From: Nocardioides bizhenqiangii
GTDB lineage: Bacteria; Actinomycetota; Actinomycetes; Propionibacteriales; Nocardioidaceae
Assembly: GCF_034661235.1 (NCBI RefSeq)
Contig: NZ_CP141059.1
Coordinates: 4,215,501-4,279,500, forward strand
DNA: 64,000 nucleotides
Direction of reading: 5' to 3'
Position numbers and translations under genes: made by a program. Positions 15,792 to 24,441 of the stretch are shown here, in pieces (positions within the stretch are counted from its first letter, which is position 1; every line of letters begins with the position of its first letter). The notes beneath the pieces were generated by a model. The model was not told the DNA's origin. It did no database searches and saw nothing but the letters and a program-made list of their open reading frames with translations.

Positions 15792-18700
15792 GCTGTCTCC
15801 GCCGTCCCGCCGGGCCACCACAGCCGCGGTCCCAGCAGAGTCGCGATCGCCGGCACCAGGAGCGACCGGACGACGAACGTGTCGAGCAGCAGCCCGGCGC
15901 CGATCGTGAAGCCCACCTGCGTCATCGTGGTCACGCTGCCGGCCATGAGCGCGAACATACTCGCGGCGAAGATGATGCCGGCAGAGGTGATGACGGAGCC
16001 CGTTGCAGCGGTCGCCCGGGCGATGCCCTCCGCCGAGCCATCGGGTGCTTCCTCGTGCATCCGCTTGGTCAGCAGCAGGTTGTAGTCGGCTCCGACCGCG
16101 ACCAGGATCGTGAACGACACCGCGGCCACCGTCCAGTCGATGTCGTGCCCCAGCGACAGCTGCCAGACCAGCACCGAGAGCCCGATCGCCGACGCGTAGG
16201 AGAGGACGACGGTCGCCATCAGCACGGCGGCTGCCACGAGGCTCCGCAGCAGCACCAGCAGTACCAGGAAGACCGCGATCAGTGCGGCCAGCGCGACCAC
16301 GCGCATGTCGGACTGGGAGTAGTGGGCGAGGTCGGCGTTGGTCGCCGCCATTCCGGTCACGCTGACCTCCGCGTCGTCGAGCCGGGTGTCGTGGAACGAC
16401 TGTTCGATCGTCTCGCGGATCTCGACGGTCCTGGCCGACGCCTCGTGGTCGAACGCATCGGTGCCGCCGAGCACGGCGAACCGGGCCGTGCGACCGTCGT
16501 CGGACAGGAACAGCCCGATGGCCGCGGCGAACCGCTCGTCCTCGAGCGCGGTCGGCGGCAGGTAGAACCCGCCGATGCCCGGATCCTTGGCGACCGCGCC
16601 GGTGCGGCGGAGGTACGTCGCAGCGCGGCTCAGTCCCTGTCGCAGCTCGGGCAGGGACGCGGCGACCTCCTCGGTGCCGCCCTCGAGCTGGTCGGCGCCG
16701 TCGGCGAGCTGGTCGGCGCCGTCGGCGAGCTGATCCGCCCCGTCAGCGAGACCACCGAGCTGGTCGGCGAACAGCTGCTGGCCGTCGGCGAGCCGGTCCG
16801 CGCCCTCCCGCGCGAGTCGGAGTCCGTCCCGCAGCCGGCGGAGGCCGTCCTGGAGGCCGACCGTGCCGTCGGCCAGCTGGTCGGCGGCCCGGGCGGCGTC
16901 CCGCAGACCGGGCAACAGCCGGTCGCGCTCGGCGACCCAGATCTGTCGGATCCCCTCGCGAGCCTGGCGGCATGCGGGATCCAGGTTGCAGGTCAGGCTC
17001 TTGGTGCGAAGCGCGTCGTAGGCGAGTCCGAGGCCGTCGACCGCGAGCTGGACCTGGTCCGCCCCGGTGCTCAGACCGCGGGCGAGCTGGCGCATGCCGG
17101 TCGCCAGCTGCCCCGTGCCCGCGACCGCGTCGTCGGCACCGGCCAGCAGCCGCCGTACTCCCAACTCGAGCTCGGCGGTCCCGCTGACCAGGCGGTCGGC
17201 GCCGCCGACGGCACTCTGCGCACCCTCGGCGAGTCGTCCGGTGCCGTCGCTGAGCTGGTCGGCCCCGTCCACCAGCTGTCCGGCCCCGTCGGCGAGCTGC
17301 TGGGCGCCCTCCTCGCCTTCGCCGACCCGGTCGGACGCCCGGTCGAGGCGGACGCCGACGATGCCGGCCTGGCGGGCGACTGTTGCCTTGGTGATCGGCT
17401 CGCCGAGGGGCCGGGTGATGCTGCGGACGAGCACCACGCCCTCCTCCTGCGCCGCCGCGGACGCCGCACGTTCCAGGAGGGCCAGGTCGCGCGCGTTGCG
17501 AAGGTCGTGGTCGGCCTGGATCAGCACGTAGTCGGGCAGGATCTCGTTGACCGGGTAGTGCCGGTCGAGCAGCGCGTAGCCCCGGTTGCTCTCGGTGTCG
17601 TCGGGCTGGGAGTCGCGGGTGTCGTAGCTGACGTCGAGCAGCGGGGCAAGGGCCGCGAGCGCGACCAGCGGCACCAGGGCGACCAACAGCATCCGGCCCG
17701 GACGAGTCGCGACCGCACCGGCGAGCCGGGGCCAGAACGCCCCGGTCCGCTCCGCGCGCGGCTCGCACCAGCCGCGGCTGCCGGCGAGCGCCAGCAACGC
17801 GGGCGTGAGCGTGATCGCGACCGCGAGGTTGATCGCGACGCTGACCGCGATCGCCGGACCGGTCGTGGTGAAGAACCCGAGCTCAGCGAGGAGCATGCAG
17901 CCGCAGGCGAGCACCACGGTCAGCGCCGAGCCGACGATCACGCTGGTGACCCGGGTGCCGGCGGTCGCCGCCGCCTCGCGGGGTTCGACACCTGCCCGCC
18001 GCAGCTCCTGGTAACGGCTCACCAGGAAGATCGCGTAGTCGGTGCCGGCACCGAGCACTACCGCCGTGAGGAAGGAGCCGCTGAAGGTCGAGACCGTGAA
18101 GACGCCGGCCAGGCCGCACCACGCCGTCACCGCACGGGCCAGACCGAGCCCGAGGCCGACCACGGTCAGCACCAGCGCCGTCACCGCGAACGAGCGGTAG
18201 ATCAGCCACAGCAGGAGGGCGATCAGGCCGATGCTGACGACCGTGATCCGCAGCACGCTGTGCTCGGTCTCGGTGGCCAGGTCGGTGATGGTGGCGGTCG
18301 GCCCGGTCACCTCCGTGGTGAGCCCCGCGGGCGCCAGGTCGTCGACCACGTCCCGTACGGCGGTCACCTGCCGGATCGACGACGGGGCGCCGGTCTGCCC
18401 GGTGATGCCGACGAGGAGGTAGCGGGCCTCGCCGTCCTCGCTGGTCAGGGGATCGAGCAGCTCCGGGTCCTTCCGGACGTCCTGGACGAAGGACACGTTC
18501 TCCTCGTCCTTCGTCAGCACCTCGGCGAGCCGACCGGCGTACTTCCTGTCGGCCGGCACCAGACCGCCGTCCCGCTCCATCGCGATGACGACGAAGCTCT
18601 GGCTGCCTCCGTTGCCGAACGCCTCGTCCATCTCGGCGACAGCGACGATCGAGGGGGCGTGCTCCGGCACCACCGGCGAGGAGTCGCGGGCCGCGACCTC

Positions 18701-18832
18701 CTCGAGCTGCGGCACCAGGATGTTGAGGACGGCCGCCAGCGCCACCCAGGCCAGCACCACCCAGCCGGCCCGCGCCGCGGAGAACCGCGCCAGCCCCGAG
18801 ACGCCTCCGTCGTCGGTCATCCCGCTCCCCAT
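15788..18832 (-). CDS. MMPL/RND family transporter with heptad-repeat periplasmic domain
   Basis: This ~1014-aa inner-membrane RND exporter has an N-terminal helix (WVVLAWVALAAVLNILVP), two bundles of membrane helices (about 190-370 and 830-1000) with GAGTDYAIFLVSRYQEL in the first and GADYNLLLTKRMHEE in the second, the proton-relay/loop signatures of MMPL proteins. Between them is an unusually long extracytoplasmic region (about 520-740) built of ADGADQL-like repeats, probably a helical hairpin. It likely exports a lipid or drug. The start is ATG 18832 (GAGGAA upstream); GTG 18850 and ATG 18820 are alternatives. tetR follows with overlapping codons. Confidence 0.88.
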   Translation of the reverse strand: MGSGMTDDGGVSGLARFSAARAGWVVLAWVALAAVLNILVPQLEEVAARDSSPVVPEHAPSIVAVAEMDEAFGNGGSQSFVVIAMERDGGLVPADRKYAGRLAEVLTKDEENVSFVQDVRKDPELLDPLTSEDGEARYLLVGITGQTGAPSSIRQVTAVRDVVDDLAPAGLTTEVTGPTATITDLATETEHSVLRITVVSIGLIALLLWLIYRSFAVTALVLTVVGLGLGLARAVTAWCGLAGVFTVSTFSGSFLTAVVLGAGTDYAIFLVSRYQELRRAGVEPREAAATAGTRVTSVIVGSALTVVLACGCMLLAELGFFTTTGPAIAVSVAINLAVAITLTPALLALAGSRGWCEPRAERTGAFWPRLAGAVATRPGRMLLVALVPLVALAALAPLLDVSYDTRDSQPDDTESNRGYALLDRHYPVNEILPDYVLIQADHDLRNARDLALLERAASAAAQEEGVVLVRSITRPLGEPITKATVARQAGIVGVRLDRASDRVGEGEEGAQQLADGAGQLVDGADQLSDGTGRLAEGAQSAVGGADRLVSGTAELELGVRRLLAGADDAVAGTGQLATGMRQLARGLSTGADQVQLAVDGLGLAYDALRTKSLTCNLDPACRQAREGIRQIWVAERDRLLPGLRDAARAADQLADGTVGLQDGLRRLRDGLRLAREGADRLADGQQLFADQLGGLADGADQLADGADQLADGADQLEGGTEEVAASLPELRQGLSRAATYLRRTGAVAKDPGIGGFYLPPTALEDERFAAAIGLFLSDDGRTARFAVLGGTDAFDHEASARTVEIRETIEQSFHDTRLDDAEVSVTGMAATNADLAHYSQSDMRVVALAALIAVFLVLLVLLRSLVAAAVLMATVVLSYASAIGLSVLVWQLSLGHDIDWTVAAVSFTILVAVGADYNLLLTKRMHEEAPDGSAEGIARATAATGSVITSAGIIFAASMFALMAGSVTTMTQVGFTIGAGLLLDTFVVRSLLVPAIATLLGPRLWWPGGTAETA
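16685..16747. repeat. Three tandem 21-bp units encoding ADGADQL
   Basis: Two identical units (16685-16705, 16706-16726) and a diverged third (16727-16747) read on the minus strand as ADGADQL heptads. More degenerate heptads continue on both sides. The near-perfect DNA copies suggest recent slippage within the MMPL gene. Confidence 0.8.
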
Positions 18833-18852
18833 GGCTTCCTCGGTGTTCACTC

Positions 18853-18867
18853 CTTGCCACTGGCAAG
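18853..18867. promoter_or_regulatory. Operator O1, perfect 15-bp palindrome
   Basis: CTTGCCACTGGCAAG, a perfect inverted repeat around one central base, lies just downstream of the expected transcription start of the MMPL-tetR operon and immediately before the coding region. Confidence 0.75.
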
Positions 18868-18881
18868 CAGCATTTCACCGC

Positions 18882-18887
18882 AACCTA
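18882..18887 (-). promoter_or_regulatory. -10 box (TAGGTT) of the MMPL-tetR operon
   Basis: TAGGTT lies between the two operators. A TTGCCA hexamer 18 bases upstream, inside operator O2, fits as the -35 element. Transcription would begin near 18875. Confidence 0.55.
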
Positions 18888-18897
18888 GGGCCCGCTC

Positions 18898-18912
18898 CTT
18901 GCCAGTGGCAAG
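18898..18912. promoter_or_regulatory. Operator O2, perfect 15-bp palindrome overlapping the -35
   Basis: CTTGCCAGTGGCAAG is the same palindrome as O1 with the opposite central base. Centre-to-centre distance from O1 is 45 bp. It covers the presumed -35 TTGCCA, so a bound repressor would block polymerase. Confidence 0.75.
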
Positions 18913-18919
18913 CGGGTGT

Positions 18920-19041
18920 GACCCGGCTCATCTCAACCGCGACCCGGCTCATCTCAACGCTGACCCGGCTCGTTCAAACGCGACGGGTCGGCGTGCAGAC
19001 GCGACGGGTCGGCGTGCAGATGCGACGGGTCGCGGTCAGAC
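18920..19041. repeat. Tandem array of six 20-21-bp units in two related families
   Basis: Units A1-A3 (18920-18940, 18941-18961, 18962-18981) share GACCCGGCTCATCTCAAC; units B1-B3 (18982-19002, 19003-19023, 19024-19041, the last decayed) share GACGGGTCGGCGTGCAGA. The GACCCG core of A is complementary to the CGGGTC core of B, so the array is an inverted pair of mini-arrays. The last unit runs into the 3' end of the alcohol dehydrogenase gene. Confidence 0.85.
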
Positions 19042-20199
19042 GGAGGTGGCGTCGCTGGCGGGGTCGACCAGGATCTTGGCGTGCCGTTCGGGATCGCCGA
19101 GCGCCTCGAACGCTCCGGCGACGCCGCCGAGACCGACGGTCCCCGTCACGAGCGGCGCGACGTCGACCTTGTCGGATGCGATCCATTGAAGGGTCTGGTG
19201 GAACTCGCTCGGGTCGTAGGCGAACGCGAACCGCAGCTCCAGCTCCTTGTTGATCGCCATCGACGGCCGGAAGGAGTCGGCGCCCATGCACACGCCGACC
19301 ACGACGACCCGGGACAGCAGCGGCGCGGACGACACGATGTGCTCGATCATCCCGGGCACGCCGACGCACTCGAACACGACCGGGCCGCGGGGCGTCGCAC
19401 CGGCCTTCTCGGCGGCGCGCAGGACGTGCGCCCACGGCAGCAGGGGTACGGCGCGCAGCTTGTCCATCGCTTCGAGGCCGAGCTCGGCCAGGGCGATCGG
19501 GCTGGTCAGGTAGCGCCGCGACTCCTCGAACGAGCTCCACGGCGAATCCGCGGCAGGGTCGACGACGACGTCGGCACCGCACTTCTCGGCGAGTGCCCGG
19601 CGACCGGCTGAGAAGTCGCTGGCGATGACGTGCCGGACCCCAGTCGCCTTGAGCATCAGGATGACGGCGAGCCCGATCGGCCCGCACCCGACGACGACCG
19701 CGGTGTCCTTGGTGCCCACCTGCCCACGGCGTACGGCGTGCAGCGCGACGGCCATCGGCTCCGTCAGCGCGGCCCGCTCGGCGTCGAGCCCGTTGGGGAC
19801 GCGCATCGCCATCGAGGCGGTGACCAGCACCTGCTCGGCGTAGCCACCTGACGCCCGCTCGCTCAACCCGGTCAGGTGCACCGAGTCGCCAGCACGTAGC
19901 ACCGGGAGCGCGACGACCCTCGTGCCGACCTGCCACGACTTCCTGGTGCGCGGACCGTAGTCGGCGACCGTGCCGACGAACTCGTGTCCCATCACGACCC
20001 GCTGGTCGGAGCGCATGAAGTCGTCGTACCCCAGCGCCGCGACGTCGTCGGCGGTCTCGTCGCAGTGCAGCCGCGCGTGCAGGTCGGAGCCACAGATCCC
20101 GCACCGCTCGACATCGAGCAGCACCTGACCTCTCGTCGGGGTGAGGTCGGCAACCTCTTCGACCTCGAGCTGCCCTTGGTGACAGGTGACCGCGCGCAT
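19036..20199 (-). CDS. Zinc-dependent alcohol dehydrogenase-like protein (MDR)
   Basis: The 387-aa medium-chain dehydrogenase has CGICGSDLHARLH (about 33-45) and MGHEF, the Cys, His and Glu of the catalytic zinc site, and VVVGCGPIGLAVILMLKATG, the NAD(P)-binding Rossmann turn. The usual four-cysteine structural-zinc lobe is missing: after VGTRVVALP the chain goes straight to VLRAGDSVHLTGLSERASGGYAEQ. Alcohol or polyol substrate unknown. TACGCT six bases before ATG 20199 gives a leaderless start. It stands alone on the minus strand; the 21-bp array touches its 3' end. Confidence 0.83.
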   Translation of the reverse strand: MRAVTCHQGQLEVEEVADLTPTRGQVLLDVERCGICGSDLHARLHCDETADDVAALGYDDFMRSDQRVVMGHEFVGTVADYGPRTRKSWQVGTRVVALPVLRAGDSVHLTGLSERASGGYAEQVLVTASMAMRVPNGLDAERAALTEPMAVALHAVRRGQVGTKDTAVVVGCGPIGLAVILMLKATGVRHVIASDFSAGRRALAEKCGADVVVDPAADSPWSSFEESRRYLTSPIALAELGLEAMDKLRAVPLLPWAHVLRAAEKAGATPRGPVVFECVGVPGMIEHIVSSAPLLSRVVVVGVCMGADSFRPSMAINKELELRFAFAYDPSEFHQTLQWIASDKVDVAPLVTGTVGLGGVAGAFEALGDPERHAKILVDPASDATSV

Positions 20200-20205
20200 G
20201 CCGGG

Positions 20206-20211
20206 AGCGTA
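20206..20211 (-). promoter_or_regulatory. -10 box (TACGCT) of the alcohol dehydrogenase gene, leaderless
   Basis: TACGCT is six bases before ATG 20199. It lies in the 35-bp gap before the end of the aminopeptidase gene. Confidence 0.6.
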
Positions 20212-20234
20212 CGACGTCGCCGCGTCAGGCCGCG

Positions 20235-22016
20235 TCAGGCCGCGTCGAGGATGCGGGCGACACCGGCCCGGGCCACGGGGTGGTAGCCGGCTGCGGCCGA
20301 CGCGAAGATCTCGCGCGCCCGCTCCAGCCCGCGCGGGGTCGCCGCCAGCTTCGTGTAGACGCGGCGCAGGTAGAGCGAGCGCCCGTGCCGGGCGAGGAAC
20401 CCGGCCACCGCAGCGTCGGCCTCGTCCGCACTCCAGACGTACTCACTGCCGATCGCCAGCTCCAGCCAGGCGGTGAGCACCTCGATGTTGCGCTGGCCGC
20501 TGAAGCCGAAGGTCCGGTCGAGGTCGGCCAGGATCGGGTGCGGCACGTCGGCCGGCAGCGCCCTCAGCAGGTGCACCCACTGCTGCGGCGCCCACCCTGC
20601 GGTGTCGAGGTCGGCTGCCGCCGTGCCCGCGACGAGGGCAGCGGCCTGCCGGTCCACCCGGTCGAACGCGTCGGACGGGAGGTCCGGCGCGTTGGTAGGA
20701 ACGCCCGGGCCGTAGACCCACGCCTCGATCTGAACGTCAGACTCCCCCACCCCCGCCGGCTCCAGCACCTCCGCGCGCAGGAGTGCCAGGAAGGTCGCCG
20801 TGTCCATCGACTGGAACGCGAACCGGTCGAAGTAGTCGGCCAGGAACGCGTCGAGCCGCTCGCGGCCGACGGCGTGCTCGATCATGCGCAGGAAAAGCGA
20901 GCCCTTCTCGTAGGCCACCAGGTCCGGGCCGCCCTCGGGATCGCGGTCCGCCAGGGCGAGCGACAGCCACGTGTCCCTGGCCGGGAGGGTGGCGATCTCG
21001 GTCTCGAGCGCCTGCCGGCCCAGCCGGAGCAGCATCGCGGTGTAGTCCGCGCCGAACAGCTCCTCGTCGATCCGGGTCTCGAAGTAGACGGTGAAGCCCT
21101 CGTTGAGCCAGATGTCGTCCCACGTCGCGTTGGTGACCAGGTTGCCCGACCACGAGTGCGCGAGCTCGTGCGCGACGACGGTCACCAGGGAGCGGTCGCC
21201 GGCCAGCAGGGTCGGGGTCACGAAGGTGAGCCGGGGGTTCTCCATCCCGCCGTACGGGAAGCTCGGCGGCAGCACGAGCAGGTCGTAGCGCCCCCACCGA
21301 TAGGGCCCGTAGAGGCGCTCGGCGGCCTCCATCATCCGCTCGGTGTCGGCGAACTCCCACGCCGCGGCATCGACGACCGCAGGCTCGGCGTAGACACCCG
21401 CGCGCTCGCCGAGCGGGCGGAACTCCAGGTCGCCGACGGCGAGCGCGACGAGGTACGACGGCACCGGCTGCGGCATCGCGAAGGAGTAGACGCCGTCGGC
21501 CGTCCGCTCGGTCGGGTTCTCCGCGCTCATGACCGCGAGCAGCTCGGGGGGCACGCGCACCGTCGCCCGGTAGGTGTGGCGGACGGCGGGTGTGTCCTGG
21601 CACGGGATCCACGACCGCGCCAGGATCGGCTGGGACTGGGTGAAGAGGAACCGCTCGCCCGTCGTCTGGGCCGGGTCGAGCCACTGGAGCGCGCGGGCAC
21701 CCTCGCCCGTCGCGTAGTCGACGACCACCGTGTCCGCGCTCCCGGCCACGATCGTCAGCGGACGACCGAGGAGGGGGTGCGGTTCTCCCAGCTCGTGCTC
21801 CAGCGCAGTGCCGTCAGCGGCGGTGACCGAGCGGATGTCGAGGTCCCACGTGTCGAGCACGACCGCCGTCGCGCCGGGCGTGCTCCGGTCGAGGGTGTAC
21901 GTCGCCCGGCCGGTCAGCCGCCGGGCGTCGAAGTCGACCGTGACGTCGAGGTCGAGGTGCTGGACCGCGATCTCGTTCGGCCGCGCGTGCGAGTGCGGGT
22001 CATGGGGATACGACAT
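20235..22016 (-). CDS. M1 family metallo-aminopeptidase
   Basis: The 593-aa cytoplasmic peptidase resembles leukotriene A4 hydrolase/aminopeptidase N. The exopeptidase motif YGGMENPRLTF is at about 250-260, the zinc motif HELAHSW at about 281-287 and the third ligand in LNEGFTVYFE about 19 residues later. It removes N-terminal residues during peptide turnover. It lacks the long C-terminal domain of the ~850-aa PepN; its C-terminal ARM-like part (LIGSEYVWSADEADAAV... LYLRRVYTKLAATPRGLERAREIF) fits the LTA4H type. TACGCT lies six bases before ATG 22016, a leaderless start. Confidence 0.9.
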   Translation of the reverse strand: MSYPHDPHSHARPNEIAVQHLDLDVTVDFDARRLTGRATYTLDRSTPGATAVVLDTWDLDIRSVTAADGTALEHELGEPHPLLGRPLTIVAGSADTVVVDYATGEGARALQWLDPAQTTGERFLFTQSQPILARSWIPCQDTPAVRHTYRATVRVPPELLAVMSAENPTERTADGVYSFAMPQPVPSYLVALAVGDLEFRPLGERAGVYAEPAVVDAAAWEFADTERMMEAAERLYGPYRWGRYDLLVLPPSFPYGGMENPRLTFVTPTLLAGDRSLVTVVAHELAHSWSGNLVTNATWDDIWLNEGFTVYFETRIDEELFGADYTAMLLRLGRQALETEIATLPARDTWLSLALADRDPEGGPDLVAYEKGSLFLRMIEHAVGRERLDAFLADYFDRFAFQSMDTATFLALLRAEVLEPAGVGESDVQIEAWVYGPGVPTNAPDLPSDAFDRVDRQAAALVAGTAAADLDTAGWAPQQWVHLLRALPADVPHPILADLDRTFGFSGQRNIEVLTAWLELAIGSEYVWSADEADAAVAGFLARHGRSLYLRRVYTKLAATPRGLERAREIFASAAAGYHPVARAGVARILDAA

Positions 22017-22022
22017 CCCCGG

Positions 22023-22028
22023 AGCGTA
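22023..22028 (-). promoter_or_regulatory. -10 box (TACGCT) of the aminopeptidase gene, leaderless
   Basis: TACGCT is six bases before ATG 22016. It sits in the 20 bp separating the aminopeptidase from the end of pckG. Confidence 0.6.
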
Positions 22029-22036
22029 CGGCGTCC

Positions 22037-23860
22037 CTACGCTTGGTCGAGGGCGTCGGCGACCCGGCGGTGGGCCGCCCAGATCTCCTCGGGCAGGCCT
22101 TCGAACTGGCTGAGGTGCTCCTCGCGGAACTTCATCTCCTGCTGCCAGCGCGCGGTGTCGATCGTGAGGATGGTGTCGAGGTCGGCCAGCGCCTGCTCGT
22201 CGAGGCCGTCGAGGTTGAGCTCCTCGCGGGTCGGGATGATGCCGACCGGGGTCTGCTGACCCTCGACCTCGCCGTACTTCAGCTGCATCAGCCACAGCAG
22301 CGGCCGGAGGTTCTCGCGGTAGCCGGGCCACAGGAAGCGGCCGTCCTCGCCACGCTGGAACCAGTTGACGTGCGCGAAGATCGGCTTCTCCTTGGCGGCG
22401 CCGATCACCTTGAGCCAGTGCGCGGCGTAGTCGGCCTCGGGGTAGGACATGAACGGACGCATCGACATCGGGTCGTAGCGGAGCACGCCCTCGAGTCCGT
22501 CGGCGGCCGCGGTCGCCTCGGCACCCAGGGTGAGGCCGTCGTAGACGCCCTCGGCGATGTCGTCGATCGCGCGGATCAACGGCTCGCGGTCGCGGGTGCG
22601 ACCGCCGAAGATGATGCCGTGGATCTCGACACCGGCGGGGTCCTCGAAGTCGGCCGCGACGTTCGGGACGTTGGCCAGCGTGGTCGTGAAGCGGCTGTTG
22701 GGGTGCGCCCACGGGGCGTCGGCGTTCTCCGGGGCGCGGTCGGCGATCCGGTCGCCCTTCCAGTCGAGCCAGCCGTCGAGATCGGTCGGCTTCTCGCCGC
22801 GACCCTCCCACCAGACCTGCTGCGTCTTCTCGTTGTAGGCCACGTTGGTGAAGATGGCGCCGGTGCCGGGGACGATCGAGTCGATCGCGGTCGGGTTGGT
22901 CTTCTCGTTGGTGTCCTTCGCGACGCCGAAGACGCCGTTCTCCGGGTTCATCCCGTACAGCTTGCCGTCGTCGCCGATCCAGAGCCACGCGATGTCGTCG
23001 CCGTAGAACTCCACGTAGTAGCGGTCTCCGAGTGCATCGGGCGCCAGCGTCATCGCGAGGTTGGTCTTGCCCGAGGCGCTCGGGAAGCCACCGCAGATGT
23101 TGTACTTCTTGCCGGTCTCCTTGTCGGTGATGCCGAGCAGCATGAACTGCTCCACCAGGAAGCCGTTCTTCCAGCCGTCGTAGGAGCCTTGGCGAAGGCC
23201 GTGGGCGATCTTGCCGAGCAGCGCGTTGCCGCCGTACGACGAACCGAAGTGCAGGATGGTGCGCTCGTCGGCGACGGTCACGAAGTAGCGCTTGTCGTCG
23301 GGCGTGCCCTGGCCGAGGTTCTCCAGGTCGCCGGTGACGTGCACGGCCTTGACGAAGGAGTCGCCGAGGTCGTTGATGTACTCCACGCCGACCCGCGCCA
23401 TGCGGATCATCTGGAGCACGACGTTGCGGTTGTCAGTGAGCTCGACACCCGCGGCGAAGTTCTCCAGCGGGGAGCCCTTCGGCGCCATCAGGTAGGGGAT
23501 GACGTACATCGTCTTGCCGGCGGAGGCTCCGGTCATCAGGTCGACGAGCAGCGGCTTCATCTCCGAGGACGGCCGCCAGTTGTTGTAGGTGCCCTTGTCG
23601 GACTCGCTGCTCGTGGCGACGATGGTGCGCTCCTCGGCGCGCGCGGTGTCCTTGAAGTAGGACCGCGAGTAGTAGAGGCCCTCGCCCGCCGGCAGCAGCT
23701 CGCCCGCGTCGAGCGACTCCTGGACCAGACGTGCGTCGTCGGACGCGGAGACGACCTCGACCCTCTCGGCGCCGGTGATCCCGGCCCAGTGAGTGACGTA
23801 CTCCCGAACATAGGTGTTGGTGAGTCCCGCCTCGTCGAGCACCCGCTCCACATCGACCAT
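22037..23860 (-). CDS. pckG: Phosphoenolpyruvate carboxykinase (GTP)
   Basis: PckG converts oxaloacetate and GTP to phosphoenolpyruvate for gluconeogenesis. The 607-aa product matches the usual GTP-type length (about 600-620). It has the kinase loop GGFPSASGKTNLAMT (about 255-268), the YYVEFYGDDIAWLW metal region, and VNWFQRGEDGRFLWPGYRENLRPLLW near the C-terminus, typical of GTP-binding rather than ATP-binding forms. ATG 23860 is chosen because AAAGG lies about nine bases upstream and a -10 TAGCGT is at 23895-23900; a frame to 23896 would start at the promoter itself. Confidence 0.96.
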   Translation of the reverse strand: MVDVERVLDEAGLTNTYVREYVTHWAGITGAERVEVVSASDDARLVQESLDAGELLPAGEGLYYSRSYFKDTARAEERTIVATSSESDKGTYNNWRPSSEMKPLLVDLMTGASAGKTMYVIPYLMAPKGSPLENFAAGVELTDNRNVVLQMIRMARVGVEYINDLGDSFVKAVHVTGDLENLGQGTPDDKRYFVTVADERTILHFGSSYGGNALLGKIAHGLRQGSYDGWKNGFLVEQFMLLGITDKETGKKYNICGGFPSASGKTNLAMTLAPDALGDRYYVEFYGDDIAWLWIGDDGKLYGMNPENGVFGVAKDTNEKTNPTAIDSIVPGTGAIFTNVAYNEKTQQVWWEGRGEKPTDLDGWLDWKGDRIADRAPENADAPWAHPNSRFTTTLANVPNVAADFEDPAGVEIHGIIFGGRTRDREPLIRAIDDIAEGVYDGLTLGAEATAAADGLEGVLRYDPMSMRPFMSYPEADYAAHWLKVIGAAKEKPIFAHVNWFQRGEDGRFLWPGYRENLRPLLWLMQLKYGEVEGQQTPVGIIPTREELNLDGLDEQALADLDTILTIDTARWQQEMKFREEHLSQFEGLPEEIWAAHRRVADALDQA

Positions 23861-23894
23861 CTGTCTAGCCTTTCGCGTCCGATTGGGTGTGGGC

Positions 23895-23900
23895 ACGCTA
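23895..23900 (-). promoter_or_regulatory. -10 box (TAGCGT) of pckG
   Basis: TAGCGT is 34 bases before the pckG ATG, giving a short leader with a ribosome-binding site, unlike the leaderless neighbours. Confidence 0.4.
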
Positions 23901-23985
23901 CCTCAGTCCCAGCAGCCCGGATTCCCCATGTGGCATTCGCCTGAACCGTGGACACCGTCGTCCGCGACGGGCATCACCATGACAC

Positions 23986-24441
23986 TCACGAACGCCCGAG
24001 TGCACATCGGGGTGAATTGGATCGTTCGAAGTCGTACAGACCGCGGGCGGGTCGCTGGCGCCGCCGCACCAGTGGGATGACGGAGGCCCTGCCGACCATC
24101 GTCGCTGCCGCGACGACGGCCGCGGCCGCCGTGAAGAAGGGGAGGAGGTCGCGTCCGCCCCCTGCCGCGAGCATCAGCCCCAGCACCACGAACACGAGAG
24201 CGAAGCTGACCAGGCCGGTGACCACGACGTGCACGACCTGCGAAGCGTGGTGGCGGCAGACGAGGTGGATGACCGGTACGCCGACGAGCGCGAGCGGTAG
24301 CGCGACCACGGCCGCGAACACGAAGTAGTAGCACCAGAGGAGCGGCGCTCCGACGACGTACTCCTCCGTGACTTCGCCCTTGATCACCCCGGCCAGGGCG
24401 ACCGGGAGGTACAGGCCCTGCCACACCGCCTGCACGCTCAC
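23986..24441 (-). CDS. Hypothetical four-helix membrane protein
   Basis: About 151 aa with hydrophobic segments near residues 5-20, 28-55 (LLWCYYFVFAAVVALPLALVG), 65-88 (VVHVVVTGLVSFALVFVVLGLML) and 95-120 (PFFTAAAAVVAAATMVG), then a basic tail (VRRRQRPARGLYDFERSNS). I do not recognise the family. The start is uncertain: GTG at 24441, 24435 or 24426 all work. The N-terminal codons overlap the beginning of the divergent TetR gene, so the pair may be coregulated. Membrane topology is clear; function is not. Confidence 0.6.
   Translation of the reverse strand: MSVQAVWQGLYLPVALAGVIKGEVTEEYVVGAPLLWCYYFVFAAVVALPLALVGVPVIHLVCRHHASQVVHVVVTGLVSFALVFVVLGLMLAAGGGRDLLPFFTAAAAVVAAATMVGRASVIPLVRRRQRPARGLYDFERSNSPRCALGRS

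Noticed and set aside
18898..19041. The repeat array as extra operators for the MMPL TetR
   Set aside because: The array words do not contain the TTGCCA half-site, and the array is separated from the promoter by the O2 operator.
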